A DNA stretch of 64,000 bases from Chitinophaga jiangningensis (GCF_900142605.1 NZ_FRBL01000001.1:992001-1056000), one strand, 5' to 3'; shown: positions 8,083 through 17,893, counted from the first letter of the stretch. A program made the numbers and translations. The notes: generated by a model not told the origin, from the letters alone.

Positions 8083-9528
8083 ATGAGAAAAATTTTGGTT
8101 GCAGTACTATGCCTCTGCTTTTTCAGCAGCTCCTTTGCCCAACAGCAATATCCTTACTATGCTGACATTCAGGCGTTCAAACACCAGGACTCCATTGATG
8201 CCCCTACCGGAAACGAAATACTGTTTATCGGCAGCTCTTCTTTTACCTACTGGCAGGATGTGAATAACTATTTCCCCGGCCACCACATTATTAACCGTGG
8301 CTTCGGCGGCTCTAACCTCCTGGACGTAATGCACTACGCCAACGATGTCATTTTTGCCTACAAACCGAAGCAAATAGTAATTTATTGCGGAGAGAATGAC
8401 CTGGCATCTGATACCGTAAAGGCAACGGCAGTGCTTAAGCGCTTTCAAACCCTGTACACGATGATCAGACAGCGGATGCCTAACACCTCTGTCACCTACA
8501 TCTCCATAAAACCTAGTCCCAGCAGGGCCCGCCTGATGCCGGAAATGGTGAAAACCAACAAGGCCATTCAACAATTCCTGGCCAAACAGCCTAACACTTC
8601 GTTTGTAGACGTATATAGCAAAATGCTGAATGCCAACGGTACCATCAAGGCAGAACTCTTCAAGGAAGATCAGCTGCACATGAAGCCAGTTGGCTACCGC
8701 ATCTGGCAGAAAGCCCTGGCACCACACCTGGTAGATCAACAGCTGGTAACCATGAAAGCTGCTACCTTCAACCTCCGCCTCAACATTGCTTATGATAGCG
8801 CAAATGCATGGCCTCACCGTAAAGAAATGGTGCGCGACCTGATTCAATACCATCATTTTGATGTATTTGGTGTACAGGAAGCCCTCATTGACCAAATGCA
8901 CGACCTCGAAGCAATGCCGGCTTATGCACATGTAGGTGTAGGGAGAAATGATGGAAAAGAAGGCGGCGAGTTCTCTGCCATATTTTATAATAAAGAAAAG
9001 TACGAGCTCGTAAAGTCAGGTAACTTCTGGCTTTCACCAACCCCGGAAGTACCTTCCAAAGGCTGGGATGCCGCCTATATCCGCATATGCACCTGGGCAC
9101 AGCTGTCAGAAAAAACTACCGGCAAAACATTCTACTTCTTCAATACCCACTTTGATAACGAAGGCGTGCAGGCACGGGAAAATTCAGCAAAAATGATTCT
9201 GGAGAAAATTCATCAGCTGTCAGATCCATCCACACCGGTGATTATTACGGGAGATTTCAATTCAAGCCCTGCCACCAGCGCATACGGCACCATGGCCCGG
9301 CAGTTCAATGATGCTAAACTGGTATCCAAAAGCAAACCATACGGTCCGGACAGCACCTTCCAGGACTTTAAATACCATAATTGGATAAATGTGGTTAAAG
9401 AAGGCCGAATCGACTTTATCTTTGTTAATAATAATATAGAAGTACTGAACTACGCAGTACTGACAGATTCCCGGGACCTGCGTTTTCCTTCAGACCATTT
9501 CCCGGTAGTTTGCACCATTCGTTTTTAA
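8083..9528 (+). CDS. Secreted fusion: SGNH/GDSL esterase plus endonuclease/exonuclease/phosphatase (EEP) domain
   Basis: The 481-residue protein has a signal peptide (about 1-19, ending SFAQ). Residues about 40-225 are an SGNH hydrolase: nucleophile block GSS (50-52, serine in place of the usual Asp), GFGGSN, GEND (103-106) and the D196/H199 pair in DQLHM. Residues about 228-481 are an EEP domain: TFNLRLN, GVQE with E266, NTHFD with H356, GDFN with D391 and N393, and SDH with D471 and H472. Both active sites look intact, so it should remove an ester (for example an acetyl group) and cleave a phosphoester. It carries the ECF box and is 24 bp ahead of the GH3 gene. The actual substrate is unknown. 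Confidence 0.88.
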   Translation: MRKILVAVLCLCFFSSSFAQQQYPYYADIQAFKHQDSIDAPTGNEILFIGSSSFTYWQDVNNYFPGHHIINRGFGGSNLLDVMHYANDVIFAYKPKQIVIYCGENDLASDTVKATAVLKRFQTLYTMIRQRMPNTSVTYISIKPSPSRARLMPEMVKTNKAIQQFLAKQPNTSFVDVYSKMLNANGTIKAELFKEDQLHMKPVGYRIWQKALAPHLVDQQLVTMKAATFNLRLNIAYDSANAWPHRKEMVRDLIQYHHFDVFGVQEALIDQMHDLEAMPAYAHVGVGRNDGKEGGEFSAIFYNKEKYELVKSGNFWLSPTPEVPSKGWDAAYIRICTWAQLSEKTTGKTFYFFNTHFDNEGVQARENSAKMILEKIHQLSDPSTPVIITGDFNSSPATSAYGTMARQFNDAKLVSKSKPYGPDSTFQDFKYHNWINVVKEGRIDFIFVNNNIEVLNYAVLTDSRDLRFPSDHFPVVCTIRF

Positions 9529-9552
9529 TCACATTTTCCACACGATCCTGAT

Positions 9553-11832
9553 ATGAGACACACAAAATTACTGCTGTTGCTGGCTTTCAGTCTGTTTTGC
9601 CACACAGCAATTGCACAAAATCAGCAACAAATGAAAACATTTGTGGACGCGCTGATGAATAAAATGACGCTGGAAGAAAAGATCGGACAGCTGAACCTGC
9701 TCACTTCCGGTGAAGTAGTAACCGGTTCTGCAGTGAGCACCGGTGTGGAAGCTAAGATTAAAGCGGGTCAGGTAGGCGCTATGCTCAACATGACCAAGGT
9801 AGAAGATATCCGCAGAACGCAGCAGATCGCCATGGATCAGTCCCGCATGAAAATCCCCTTACTCTTTGGATTGGATGTGGTGCATGGCTACAAAACAACC
9901 TTTCCTATTCCCCTGGCATTATCCTGCTCCTGGGATATGGATATGATTGAAAAAAGTGCACGCATTGCTGCGATCGAAGCCAGCGCGGATGGTATCAACT
10001 GGACATTTTCCCCTATGGTGGACATTGCCCGCGATGCCCGCTGGGGAAGGATTGCAGAAGGCTCCGGTGAAGATCCGTACCTCGGTTCTAAAATTGCTGC
10101 TGCCATGGTAAAAGGTTACCAGGGCAATAATTTTTCTGAAAACAGTAACATCCTCGCCTGCGTAAAACACTTTGCACTATATGGTGCAGCAGAAGCAGGG
10201 AGGGATTATAACACTACGGATATGAGTCATGTACGCATGTACAACGACTACTTTCCTCCCTACAAAGCGGCGGTAGATGCCGGTGCAGCTACTGTTATGA
10301 CCTCCTTCAATGATGTAGATGGTATTCCCGCCACCGCCAACAAATGGCTGATGACGGACGTACTCCGCAAACAATGGGGCTTCAAAGGCTTTGTAGTAAC
10401 GGATTATACTGCCATCAACGAAATGATTGCACATGGCCTGGGTGACCTCCAACAGGTGTCTGCACTGGCACTGAAGGCAGGCACAGACATGGATATGGTA
10501 GGCGAAGGCTTTACCGGCACCATTGCCCAATCACTGAAAGAAGGTAAGATCGATATCAATACCATCAATACTGCCTGTCGCCGCATACTGGAAGCTAAAT
10601 ACAAATTAGGCCTGTTTGCGGACCCATACCGCAATTCCAAGGGCGACCGTACCGGTGACATTTACACTGCTCAAAATCGCCTGGAAGCCCGCAAAGCAGC
10701 CACTGAATCATTTGTATTGCTGCGCAACCAGCAACAGCTGCTGCCACTGAAAAAACAGGGTTCTATTGCGCTGATCGGGCCACTGGCTGATTCCAGGGAA
10801 AACATGACCGGTACCTGGTCTGTATCTGCCGATATCACTAAGCATGCTTCGCTGCGCGAAGCGTTGCAAAAAGAAGTAGGCAGCCAGGTAACCATCAATT
10901 ACGCGAAAGGCTCCAACCTTACTGCGGACTCCATGCTGGAAATCAACAGCACCATGTTTGGCCGCTCCCTGCATAGAGATGGCCGCAGCGCTGCCGAGCT
11001 AAGAAAAGAAGCGTTGGAAGCAGCCGCTAAATCTGATATTATTGTTGCTGCACTCGGTGAAGCCTCCGAAATGAGTGGTGAGAGCGCCAGCAGAACAGAT
11101 ATAGGTATTCCTGATACACAGAAAGAATTGCTGGCGGCGCTGGTAGCCACCGGTAAACCGGTAGTGCTGGTGCTCTTCGCTGGTCGCCCTATGACATTGG
11201 TTTGGGAAAGTGAACATGTACCGGCCATCCTGAACGTATGGTTCGGTGGGTGCGAAGCTGGTGCCGCCATTGCGGATGTGCTGTTTGGAGCAGTAAATCC
11301 TTCCGGCAAACTCACTACCAGTTTCCCACAAAACGTAGGTCAGGTACCGCTTTACTACGGACAAAAACCTACCGGCCGCCCACTTGCCGGCAATGATAAA
11401 TGGTTTACTAAATTCCGCTCCAACTACCTGGATGTATCAAATGAACCACTGTATCCTTTCGGCTACGGCTTAAGTTATACGACGTTTAGTTACAGTGATA
11501 TCCGTTTATCTGCCAACACGCTTTCCACAGGTGGCAACATCAAGGCTACTGTAACGGTAACGAATACTGGAAAACAGGATGGAGTGGAAATTGTGCAGCT
11601 GTACACCCGCGATGTGGTTGCAAGCATCACCAGGCCGGTGAAAGAGCTGAAAGGATTCCAGCGCATTGCGCTTAAAGCAGGTGAATCCAGACAGGTGACT
11701 TTTACCATCACTGAAAACGACCTGAAATTTTATAATAACGAATTGAAATATGCTGCTGAACCAGGCGAGTTCAAACTCTTTATTGGCGGAAATAGCAGAG
11801 ACGTGAAAGAGACGGGCTTTAGCTTGAAGTAA
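9553..11832 (+). CDS. bglX: Periplasmic beta-glucosidase, GH3 family
   Basis: The 759-residue protein with a signal peptide (about 1-21) has the BglX layout: GH3 N-terminal barrel (KMTLEEKIGQLNLL, RWGRIAEGSGEDPYLG, CVKHFALYGAAEAGRDYN), catalytic nucleophile in FVVTDYTAI (D284), the GH3 alpha/beta sandwich (SFVLLRNQQQLLPL) and a C-terminal fibronectin-III-like domain (VTNTGKQDGVEIVQLY). It releases glucose from the ends of beta-glucosides. It follows the SGNH/EEP gene by 24 bp, so it is probably in the same ECF-driven transcript. It gives the best clue that the locus handles a beta-glucoside. Confidence 0.95.
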   Translation: MRHTKLLLLLAFSLFCHTAIAQNQQQMKTFVDALMNKMTLEEKIGQLNLLTSGEVVTGSAVSTGVEAKIKAGQVGAMLNMTKVEDIRRTQQIAMDQSRMKIPLLFGLDVVHGYKTTFPIPLALSCSWDMDMIEKSARIAAIEASADGINWTFSPMVDIARDARWGRIAEGSGEDPYLGSKIAAAMVKGYQGNNFSENSNILACVKHFALYGAAEAGRDYNTTDMSHVRMYNDYFPPYKAAVDAGAATVMTSFNDVDGIPATANKWLMTDVLRKQWGFKGFVVTDYTAINEMIAHGLGDLQQVSALALKAGTDMDMVGEGFTGTIAQSLKEGKIDINTINTACRRILEAKYKLGLFADPYRNSKGDRTGDIYTAQNRLEARKAATESFVLLRNQQQLLPLKKQGSIALIGPLADSRENMTGTWSVSADITKHASLREALQKEVGSQVTINYAKGSNLTADSMLEINSTMFGRSLHRDGRSAAELRKEALEAAAKSDIIVAALGEASEMSGESASRTDIGIPDTQKELLAALVATGKPVVLVLFAGRPMTLVWESEHVPAILNVWFGGCEAGAAIADVLFGAVNPSGKLTTSFPQNVGQVPLYYGQKPTGRPLAGNDKWFTKFRSNYLDVSNEPLYPFGYGLSYTTFSYSDIRLSANTLSTGGNIKATVTVTNTGKQDGVEIVQLYTRDVVASITRPVKELKGFQRIALKAGESRQVTFTITENDLKFYNNELKYAAEPGEFKLFIGGNSRDVKETGFSLK

Positions 11833-11864
11833 GTACGATTTATACCATAGTCAGTCAAACCAGG

Positions 11865-11893
11865 AGCTGCCACGGAATGTGGCAGCTTTTTAT
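11865..11893 (+). terminator. Terminator after bglX
   Basis: Stem AGCTGCCAC (11865-11873) pairs with 11879-11887 around a 5-nt loop, followed by TTTTTATT. Confidence 0.8.
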
Positions 11894-11909
11894 TAACTCT
11901 TCCTACCTC

Positions 11910-13070
11910 TCACTCAGTCTTTTCATTCTGGAACAACTCCGTAAATTTCTTTCGCAACATTTCTTTATTTGGCAAAAATGTTTGGTACTCTGCAATAAGA
12001 ATTGGTGATAATTCACGGTTAATAGAATATTCCACTATCTGTGAATTCTTTTCCTGGCAAAGCAGTACACCCACACTGGGTTTCTCCTCGTCATACTTCA
12101 CATCCCTGTCAAGTGCTTCCAGGTAAAAACTTAGCTTTTTTAAATACTCTGGTTTGAACTCGCCGGTCTTAAGCTCAAACGCAACCATACAGTGGAGCTT
12201 ACGGTGATAAAACAGCAAGTCAATAAAGAAATCTACATTACCTACCTGTACCCGGTAATTCTCTTCCATAAAAATAAAATCCTTACCAAGCTCCAATACA
12301 AAGGCTTTAATACGTTCATTCAACGCGGCCTGCAAATCCCTTTCTTTGAATGATTCCGGAAGATTCAGAAACTCAAATACATAGCTGTCTTTAAAGGCGC
12401 TGCTGGTATCTGCATGGTGATTTTTAACAGCATCAGGAATAGTATACTGACCAACTTTGTAGCGTTCGAACAATGCTGCTTTATGCTGGCGTTCTAGTTC
12501 CCTTACAGTATAATTTTCCCGGATAGCTAGTTCCAGATAGAATTTAATTTCATCACTGTATTTTAATCCCATTAATACGAGATGGTGCGACCATGTTACT
12601 TTCACCAACATCGTATTACGAATATCGCTAAATTGTCTCAACGCTGTTGAGACAATTATATCAGGTTGATTATCAGAATGCATTACCTTATCTGATAATT
12701 TATAACTATCGATATCCTGATAATACATTTTGTAAAATAAACGCATGCGATATAAACCTGGCCGGTTAAATCCCTTTAACTCCGGATGATTTTCAGCAAT
12801 GTAATCCGCGAGTTCTCTGATCGTTTTTTCTCCCCATGCGGAAGTCTTCATCTTATTATGGATATACTCACCCACCTGCCAGTAAAGATTAATGAGATTA
12901 ACATTTACACTTCTGATCACCTCATTGTGGGAATGCTTGATGTGTTTGACTAATTCGCCAAATTGTGCTTCGGTCATAAGATATGGATTTAGAAATGATT
13001 GGTTAAAAACAATATCGCAAGCTATCAAGAACCTTTCAAATTCAGGCTGTTCCTTTTGTTCATTCTTCAT
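11910..13070 (-). CDS. DUF1016 (YhcG-type) PDDEXK nuclease family protein
   Basis: The 386-residue protein has an N-terminal DUF1016 helical part (about 45-190, with LYWQVGEYI, WGEKTIRELADYI and TWSHHLVLM) and a C-terminal PD-(D/E)XK-like core: D280/D284 in DFFIDLL, then E299 and K301 in AFELKTGEF, and PEYLKKLSFYL. Members of the family are implicated in DNA processing and are often near restriction genes. Here it stands alone, divergent from pbpC with a 54-bp gap. The start codon is the ATG at 13070. Family sure; biological role not known from context. Confidence 0.88.
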   Translation of the reverse strand: MKNEQKEQPEFERFLIACDIVFNQSFLNPYLMTEAQFGELVKHIKHSHNEVIRSVNVNLINLYWQVGEYIHNKMKTSAWGEKTIRELADYIAENHPELKGFNRPGLYRMRLFYKMYYQDIDSYKLSDKVMHSDNQPDIIVSTALRQFSDIRNTMLVKVTWSHHLVLMGLKYSDEIKFYLELAIRENYTVRELERQHKAALFERYKVGQYTIPDAVKNHHADTSSAFKDSYVFEFLNLPESFKERDLQAALNERIKAFVLELGKDFIFMEENYRVQVGNVDFFIDLLFYHRKLHCMVAFELKTGEFKPEYLKKLSFYLEALDRDVKYDEEKPSVGVLLCQEKNSQIVEYSINRELSPILIAEYQTFLPNKEMLRKKFTELFQNEKTE

Positions 13071-13124
13071 TCGGGGAATGATGATAATGAACAGATCAAA
13101 CTTTTATCCTATCATTGCACCCTG

Positions 13125-15524
13125 ATGACCCGACTCCAATTCAAACAATGGTGCCTGCGCAAAAAGTGGTGGCTGTCCGCCCTCACCGCGCTCCTGATTG
13201 CCTATTACTTTTGCTTACCTAAAAACCTTTTTAATCATCCTACTTCTTTTGTTTTGGAAGATAGTAATGGCGACCTGCTCAGCGCGACCATCGCAACGGA
13301 CGGCCAGTGGCGGTTTCCATACCAGGAAGCCGTTCCGGAAAAATTTCGCAGATGCATCATTGCCTATGAGGATAAACGTTTTCGTTATCATTGGGGCGTT
13401 GATCCTATCGCCATGGCCCGCGCCATAAAACAAAACATTACCGGCCATAAAGTGGTGAGCGGCGGCAGTACCCTTACCATGCAGGTAATCCGCATCGCCC
13501 GCAATAAACCACGCACCCTCTGGCAAAAATGTATCGAAGCTATACTGGCAACCAGACTGGAATTCGGTGCATCAAAAAATAAAATACTTGCCCTGTATGC
13601 CGCCAACGCCCCCTTCGGTGGAAACGTGGTAGGACTGGAAGCCGCCGCCTGGCGTTATTATGGAAGGAATGCAAACCAACTCTCCTGGGGCGAAATGGCA
13701 GCGCTGGCAGTACTACCAAACAGTCCGGCACTGGTGCACCCTGGAAGAAACAGACAAACTTTGATGGCTAAACGTAATCAACTGCTGCATAAACTGTATG
13801 TAAATAAAACAATCGACCAGTCCACCTACGAACTGGCGCAGCTGGAACCTTTGCCGGACCAGCCTTTGCCGCTGCCACAGTTTGCACCGCACCTGCTCGA
13901 CAAATTTCGCAGCGACTATAAACAACAATCAACCGATATCCCCACACGTATTAAAAGTACCCTGGATGCTGCGCTGCAAAAAAATGTAACGGACATCGTT
14001 ACACGCTATCACCAGAGCTATAAAGCCAACGGCATCAACAACGCCGCTGCACTGGTACTCGACGTAGAAACCGGTAACGCGCTTGCCTACGTCGGTAATA
14101 TATACAACACCGCCGATCCTGAACTCGAAAGCCATGTGGACATCATCCAGGCCAGGCGCAGCCCGGGCAGCACCCTCAAACCCATCCTGTATGCAGCCAT
14201 GCTGCACGATGGAATGATCCTGCCCAACACCCTCATCCCGGATGTACCCACCCAGATTGCCGGCTACTCCCCGCAAAACTTTGACCTCGGCTACGACGGC
14301 GCCGTGCCAGCTTCCCACGCGCTGGCCCGCTCACTCAATATACCGGCAGTACGCATGCTGCAAACTTACCGCTACGAACGCTTTCATGTGTTGCTGAAGC
14401 AAATGGGCATCTCCACACTCAACAAACCCGCAGACCACTACGGACTTTCCATGATCCTCGGCGGCGGCGAAACCACCCTGTGGGAAATGGGCGGCATGTA
14501 CGCCAGCATGGCCCGTATGCTGCTACACCTCGACCAATACAAAGGGAAATATGACGCAGATGATATTCATGCCCCTAACTATATGCACAACGCGGCACAA
14601 CCTTCCCGGCATGGCCTCAGCAACAGCGCCCCTTTAGATGCAGCCAGCATCTGGTGGACCTTCGAAGCCATGACGGAAGTAATGCGCCCAGGCGAAGAAC
14701 TGCTGTGGCAACAGTTTTCCTCTTCACAACGCATCGCCTGGAAAACAGGTACCAGCTTTGGCTTCAGAGACGGCTGGGCCATAGGAGTGACCCCACAGTA
14801 CGTAGTAGGCGTATGGGTAGGCAACGCCGACGGCGAAGGAAGGCCAGGCCTTATTGGCGTATCCACCGCAGCGCCCATACTGTTTGACATATTCCGCCTA
14901 CTGCCCGCCAATAGCTGGTTCACGCCCCCTTTTGAACAAATGAAAAAAGTGGAAGTCTGTCGCAAAAGCGGTTTCAGGGCAAGTGAAATCTGTGAAGAAA
15001 AAGATTCCATCTGGGTACCAGCAGCAGGTATCAGGTCAGGGGTGTGCCCTTATCACCAACTCATACACCTGGACCGTAACGGGCAGTTCCGCGTAACAGA
15101 AGCCTGTGAATCTCCCCAGTATATGCAACACAAACCCTGGTTTGTGTTACCCCCCTCGCAGGAATATTATTACCGCAGCAAAAACTATTACGAGCCACTA
15201 CCGCCATACAAGCCGGATTGCCTGGCTTCCTTAGGGCTGGATAAAGCCCCGATGGAACTGATTTACCCACGCCCTAATACACGTATATTCGTACCCGTAG
15301 AAATCGATGGTAATCCCGGACAAACGATCTTCACGGCCACACACCGCAATACGGCCGCTAAAATATTCTGGAGCCTGGATAATAATTTCCTTGGTACTAC
15401 TACGGACTTCCATCAGATGGCGCTACGTCCACAGGCCGGAAAGCATACGATTACACTCGTTGATGAGAACGGAGAAAGGATCTCCTGCGAGTTTACCATC
15501 CTGGATAAAGAGCGGGAAAAATAG
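13125..15524 (+). CDS. pbpC: Penicillin-binding protein 1C (bifunctional peptidoglycan synthase)
   Basis: I chose the ATG at 13125 because the longer frame from 12999 would overlap the divergent DUF1016 gene and adds no conserved sequence. The 799-residue protein has a membrane anchor (about 14-31), a GT51 transglycosylase (catalytic E82 in YEDKRFRYHWG; SGGSTLTMQ), a transpeptidase (SxxK S349-K352 in SPGSTLKP; SxN S403-N405; KTGTS 540-544) and a C-terminal PBP1C domain (SGVCPYH onward). All catalytic residues are present. It polymerises and crosslinks peptidoglycan from the outer face of the inner membrane. Confidence 0.95.
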   Translation: MTRLQFKQWCLRKKWWLSALTALLIAYYFCLPKNLFNHPTSFVLEDSNGDLLSATIATDGQWRFPYQEAVPEKFRRCIIAYEDKRFRYHWGVDPIAMARAIKQNITGHKVVSGGSTLTMQVIRIARNKPRTLWQKCIEAILATRLEFGASKNKILALYAANAPFGGNVVGLEAAAWRYYGRNANQLSWGEMAALAVLPNSPALVHPGRNRQTLMAKRNQLLHKLYVNKTIDQSTYELAQLEPLPDQPLPLPQFAPHLLDKFRSDYKQQSTDIPTRIKSTLDAALQKNVTDIVTRYHQSYKANGINNAAALVLDVETGNALAYVGNIYNTADPELESHVDIIQARRSPGSTLKPILYAAMLHDGMILPNTLIPDVPTQIAGYSPQNFDLGYDGAVPASHALARSLNIPAVRMLQTYRYERFHVLLKQMGISTLNKPADHYGLSMILGGGETTLWEMGGMYASMARMLLHLDQYKGKYDADDIHAPNYMHNAAQPSRHGLSNSAPLDAASIWWTFEAMTEVMRPGEELLWQQFSSSQRIAWKTGTSFGFRDGWAIGVTPQYVVGVWVGNADGEGRPGLIGVSTAAPILFDIFRLLPANSWFTPPFEQMKKVEVCRKSGFRASEICEEKDSIWVPAAGIRSGVCPYHQLIHLDRNGQFRVTEACESPQYMQHKPWFVLPPSQEYYYRSKNYYEPLPPYKPDCLASLGLDKAPMELIYPRPNTRIFVPVEIDGNPGQTIFTATHRNTAAKIFWSLDNNFLGTTTDFHQMALRPQAGKHTITLVDENGERISCEFTILDKEREK

Positions 15525-15546
15525 CATGACTTTTTTTTGAGGCTAC

Positions 15547-15628
15547 CTGCCGGCAGCCCGCGCGCAGCGCGGAACTCCCCGCAACGCCGAAGGCGTTGCA
15601 AAAAACAGAAAGGGACCAAAGGTCCCTT
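15547..15628. repeat. Stack of short 3-nt-loop hairpins in the pbpC/rarA convergent gap
   Basis: There are three stems with 3-nt loops: CCGCGC-GCA-GCGCGG (15558-15572), GCAACGCC-GAA-GGCGTTGC (15581-15599) and AAGGGACC-AAA-GGTCCCTT (15610-15628). A CTGCCGGCAG palindrome precedes them (15547-15556). They fill most of the gap between two convergent gene ends and probably act as terminators. They share the 3-nt-loop style of the larger elements. Confidence 0.7.
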
Positions 15629-15642
15629 CCAAAATAAACTAT

Positions 15643-16899
15643 TTAGTAATTATACTTATCCTTCCACAACTGCTTCAAATACCTCCTCAATTCATCTTCC
15701 CTGGCATTTTTTCCGGGATCATAAAACTTAGTACCGGCAATTGCTTCAGGTAAAAATTCCTGTGTCACAAAGTTATTATCATAATCATGTGCATAAGCAT
15801 ATCCTTTACTATACCCCATTTCCTTCATCATTTTCGTCGGGGCGTTCCTGATATGCATCGGCACCGGCAGGTCTCCGGTTTTTGCTACCATCGACTGTGC
15901 TGCATTGATTGCCATATACGAGGCATTACTCTTTGGCGAGGAGGCCAGGTAGGTAACACACTGTGACAATATAATGCGTGATTCCGGATAACCGATCATC
16001 GTTACTGCCTGGAAGCAGTTAGTAGCCAGTAATAAGGCATTGGGGTTCGCATTTCCTATATCCTCGGAAGCCAGGATTACGAGTCGCCGCGCAATAAATT
16101 TCACATCCTCACCGCCGTCAATCATACGGGCCAGGTAATACACGGCTGCATTGGGATCGCTGCCACGGATGGATTTTATAAAGGCAGATATAATATCATA
16201 GTGCTGCTCACCGCTTTTATCATAAATAGCCACGCGCTGCTGTGCAATCTCCATCACCGCTTTGTCGGTGATCACTACCGGGTCGGTTTGGATGGTGCCT
16301 ACCACCAGTTCAAACAGGTTCAACAACTTCCGGGCATCTCCCCCGGAGATATTAAACAGGGCGGTCGTTTCCTTTAACTCGATATTTTTCGACTGCAGCC
16401 ATTTATCTCTCTCCATAGCCTGATGGAGCAACTGCATCAACTGCTCGGGCCCGAGAGGTTTGAGCACATATACCTGGCTGCGGGAAAGCACCGCCGCATT
16501 AACCTCAAAGCTAGGATTCTCTGTGGTAGCACCTATCAGCGTGATAATCCCTTTTTCTACGGCGCCCAGCAAAGCATCCTGCTGCGATTTATTAAAACGG
16601 TGGATTTCATCTATAAATAAAACCGCGTGTGATTGCTTACGGGCTATTTCTATCACTTCCCGCACCTCTTTTACGCCTGCTGAAATAGCACTCAGCGTAT
16701 AAAACGGTACGTTCAGGGTATGTGCAATAATATTGGCAATGGTAGTTTTGCCCACGCCCGGAGGTCCCCAAAGGATCATGGACGGGATGCGGCCCTGCTC
16801 AATTGCTTTTCTTAAAATACTGTCTTTTCCGGTCAGGTGTTCCTGTCCCACCAGTTCATCAAGGGTGGCGGGCCTGAGTCGCTCTGCTAATGGTTGCAT
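15643..16899 (-). CDS. rarA: Replication-associated recombination protein A (AAA+ ATPase)
   Basis: The 418-residue RarA/MgsA/WRNIP1-family ATPase has Walker A GPPGVGKTT (45-53), Walker B FIDEIHRF, sensor GATTENPSFE, and the C-terminal tetramerisation domain (PVPMHIRNAPTKMMKEMGY). It acts at stalled replication forks, at single-stranded/double-stranded DNA junctions. Full family length. It starts 3 bp after the globin stop, so it is the last gene of a three-gene operon. Confidence 0.95.
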   Translation of the reverse strand: MQPLAERLRPATLDELVGQEHLTGKDSILRKAIEQGRIPSMILWGPPGVGKTTIANIIAHTLNVPFYTLSAISAGVKEVREVIEIARKQSHAVLFIDEIHRFNKSQQDALLGAVEKGIITLIGATTENPSFEVNAAVLSRSQVYVLKPLGPEQLMQLLHQAMERDKWLQSKNIELKETTALFNISGGDARKLLNLFELVVGTIQTDPVVITDKAVMEIAQQRVAIYDKSGEQHYDIISAFIKSIRGSDPNAAVYYLARMIDGGEDVKFIARRLVILASEDIGNANPNALLLATNCFQAVTMIGYPESRIILSQCVTYLASSPKSNASYMAINAAQSMVAKTGDLPVPMHIRNAPTKMMKEMGYSKGYAYAHDYDNNFVTQEFLPEAIAGTKFYDPGKNAREDELRRYLKQLWKDKYNY

Positions 16900-16902
16900 A
16901 CG

Positions 16903-17343
16903 CTATCCGTTTTGATTGCCCGGGTTAACGAGCGGTATATTACCTTTCTGTTGTTCAGGATGATTAATGATGTTCATCTTAAAATTCATAATCTCGCTGA
17001 TGGAACGGGCCCGGGTAATGGCCAGATCAGCAGTTTCGCCGATGAACAACTCATTTACAGTGGCTTCAAAAATCTGGAGCCAGCGCTGGAACATCGGTGT
17101 TTCCAACGGCACCAGCTTATTAATAGCGAAGTGTGGTTGCATGGCATTCCCCTTATAGGTACCTTCCAGTAACAAACTATCCCAGAAGTCGTACATAACG
17201 GGGAGATGCTTCGGCCAGTCCACCTTCATCACATCGTTGAAAATATAACCAATCAGGTCATCCCTGGTAGCCTTGTCATAAAAAGATCGCACCATCAACT
17301 CTATATCTTCCCTGGTTTTTATGTCATGCTTTTCCATTGCCAT
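16903..17343 (-). CDS. Group III truncated haemoglobin
   Basis: The 146-residue protein has the compact 2-on-2 globin core. It contains SFYDKATRDDLIGYIF, the helix with DFWDSLLLEGTYKGNAMQPH (proximal histidine H71) and FQRWLQIFEATV, all as in group III (Ctb-like) globins. It should bind haem and may bind O2 or NO in the cytoplasm. A second ATG two codons in (17337) could also be the start. It sits between a membrane protein gene (13 bp upstream) and rarA (3 bp downstream). Confidence 0.9.
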   Translation of the reverse strand: MAMEKHDIKTREDIELMVRSFYDKATRDDLIGYIFNDVMKVDWPKHLPVMYDFWDSLLLEGTYKGNAMQPHFAINKLVPLETPMFQRWLQIFEATVNELFIGETADLAITRARSISEIMNFKMNIINHPEQQKGNIPLVNPGNQNG

Positions 17344-17356
17344 GATATTAGTTAAT

Positions 17357-17893
17357 TTATAACATCAGATTATCATCTTCCGGGCGACTACTATCTTCCA
17401 ATTCCTGCTGTTGCTGCTTCCATTTTTTCAGGAAGCCGAATCCGAGGATGGCATTAATCAGGTACAGCGCCGGGAAAATAATGAGCATAGCTCCCATCAA
17501 CCGAATCACACTCACGTTCATATCCTTAAAGGCTTCCGGGTTTTCTGACATCAGCTTTTCCTGTAACGGCGCCAGTAAAATATCAGCATTCGCCAGCATG
17601 ATCAGCCCACTGATGATGGACAGGGAAGTAAAAAAGATGATAATACCACCGGTAATGCGGATGCCGCCAGGGGTGCTTTCTTTCAGCGGAATCTGGGGTA
17701 TCAGCAAGCTACGCTGCAGGTAGAGCGACAGCAGGCTATGTACAAAGAACAGGCTTAAAAAGGCTACATTGAGGAATATCTGTGGATTTAAACCACTGCT
17801 AATCAATCCAATAAATCCCATTAGCGTCGTAAAACTGGACATAAACAAGCATATCGACGTCAGAATCCTGTATAATCTAAACTTAAATGTCAT
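17357..17893 (-). CDS. Four-helix membrane protein of unknown function
   Basis: I do not recognise this 178-residue protein. Four hydrophobic stretches are seen at about 10-33, 41-60, 79-101 and 130-153, with an acidic, glutamine-rich cytoplasmic tail (KKWKQQQQELEDSSRPEDD). It is the first gene of the operon with the truncated globin and rarA. No catalytic motif is visible. Confidence 0.75.
   Translation of the reverse strand: MTFKFRLYRILTSICLFMSSFTTLMGFIGLISSGLNPQIFLNVAFLSLFFVHSLLSLYLQRSLLIPQIPLKESTPGGIRITGGIIIFFTSLSIISGLIMLANADILLAPLQEKLMSENPEAFKDMNVSVIRLMGAMLIIFPALYLINAILGFGFLKKWKQQQQELEDSSRPEDDNLML

Noticed and set aside
12999..13124. Extended N-terminus of PbpC from 12999
   Set aside because: It overlaps the start of the divergent DUF1016 gene and lacks family similarity; the ATG at 13125 begins right before the membrane anchor.
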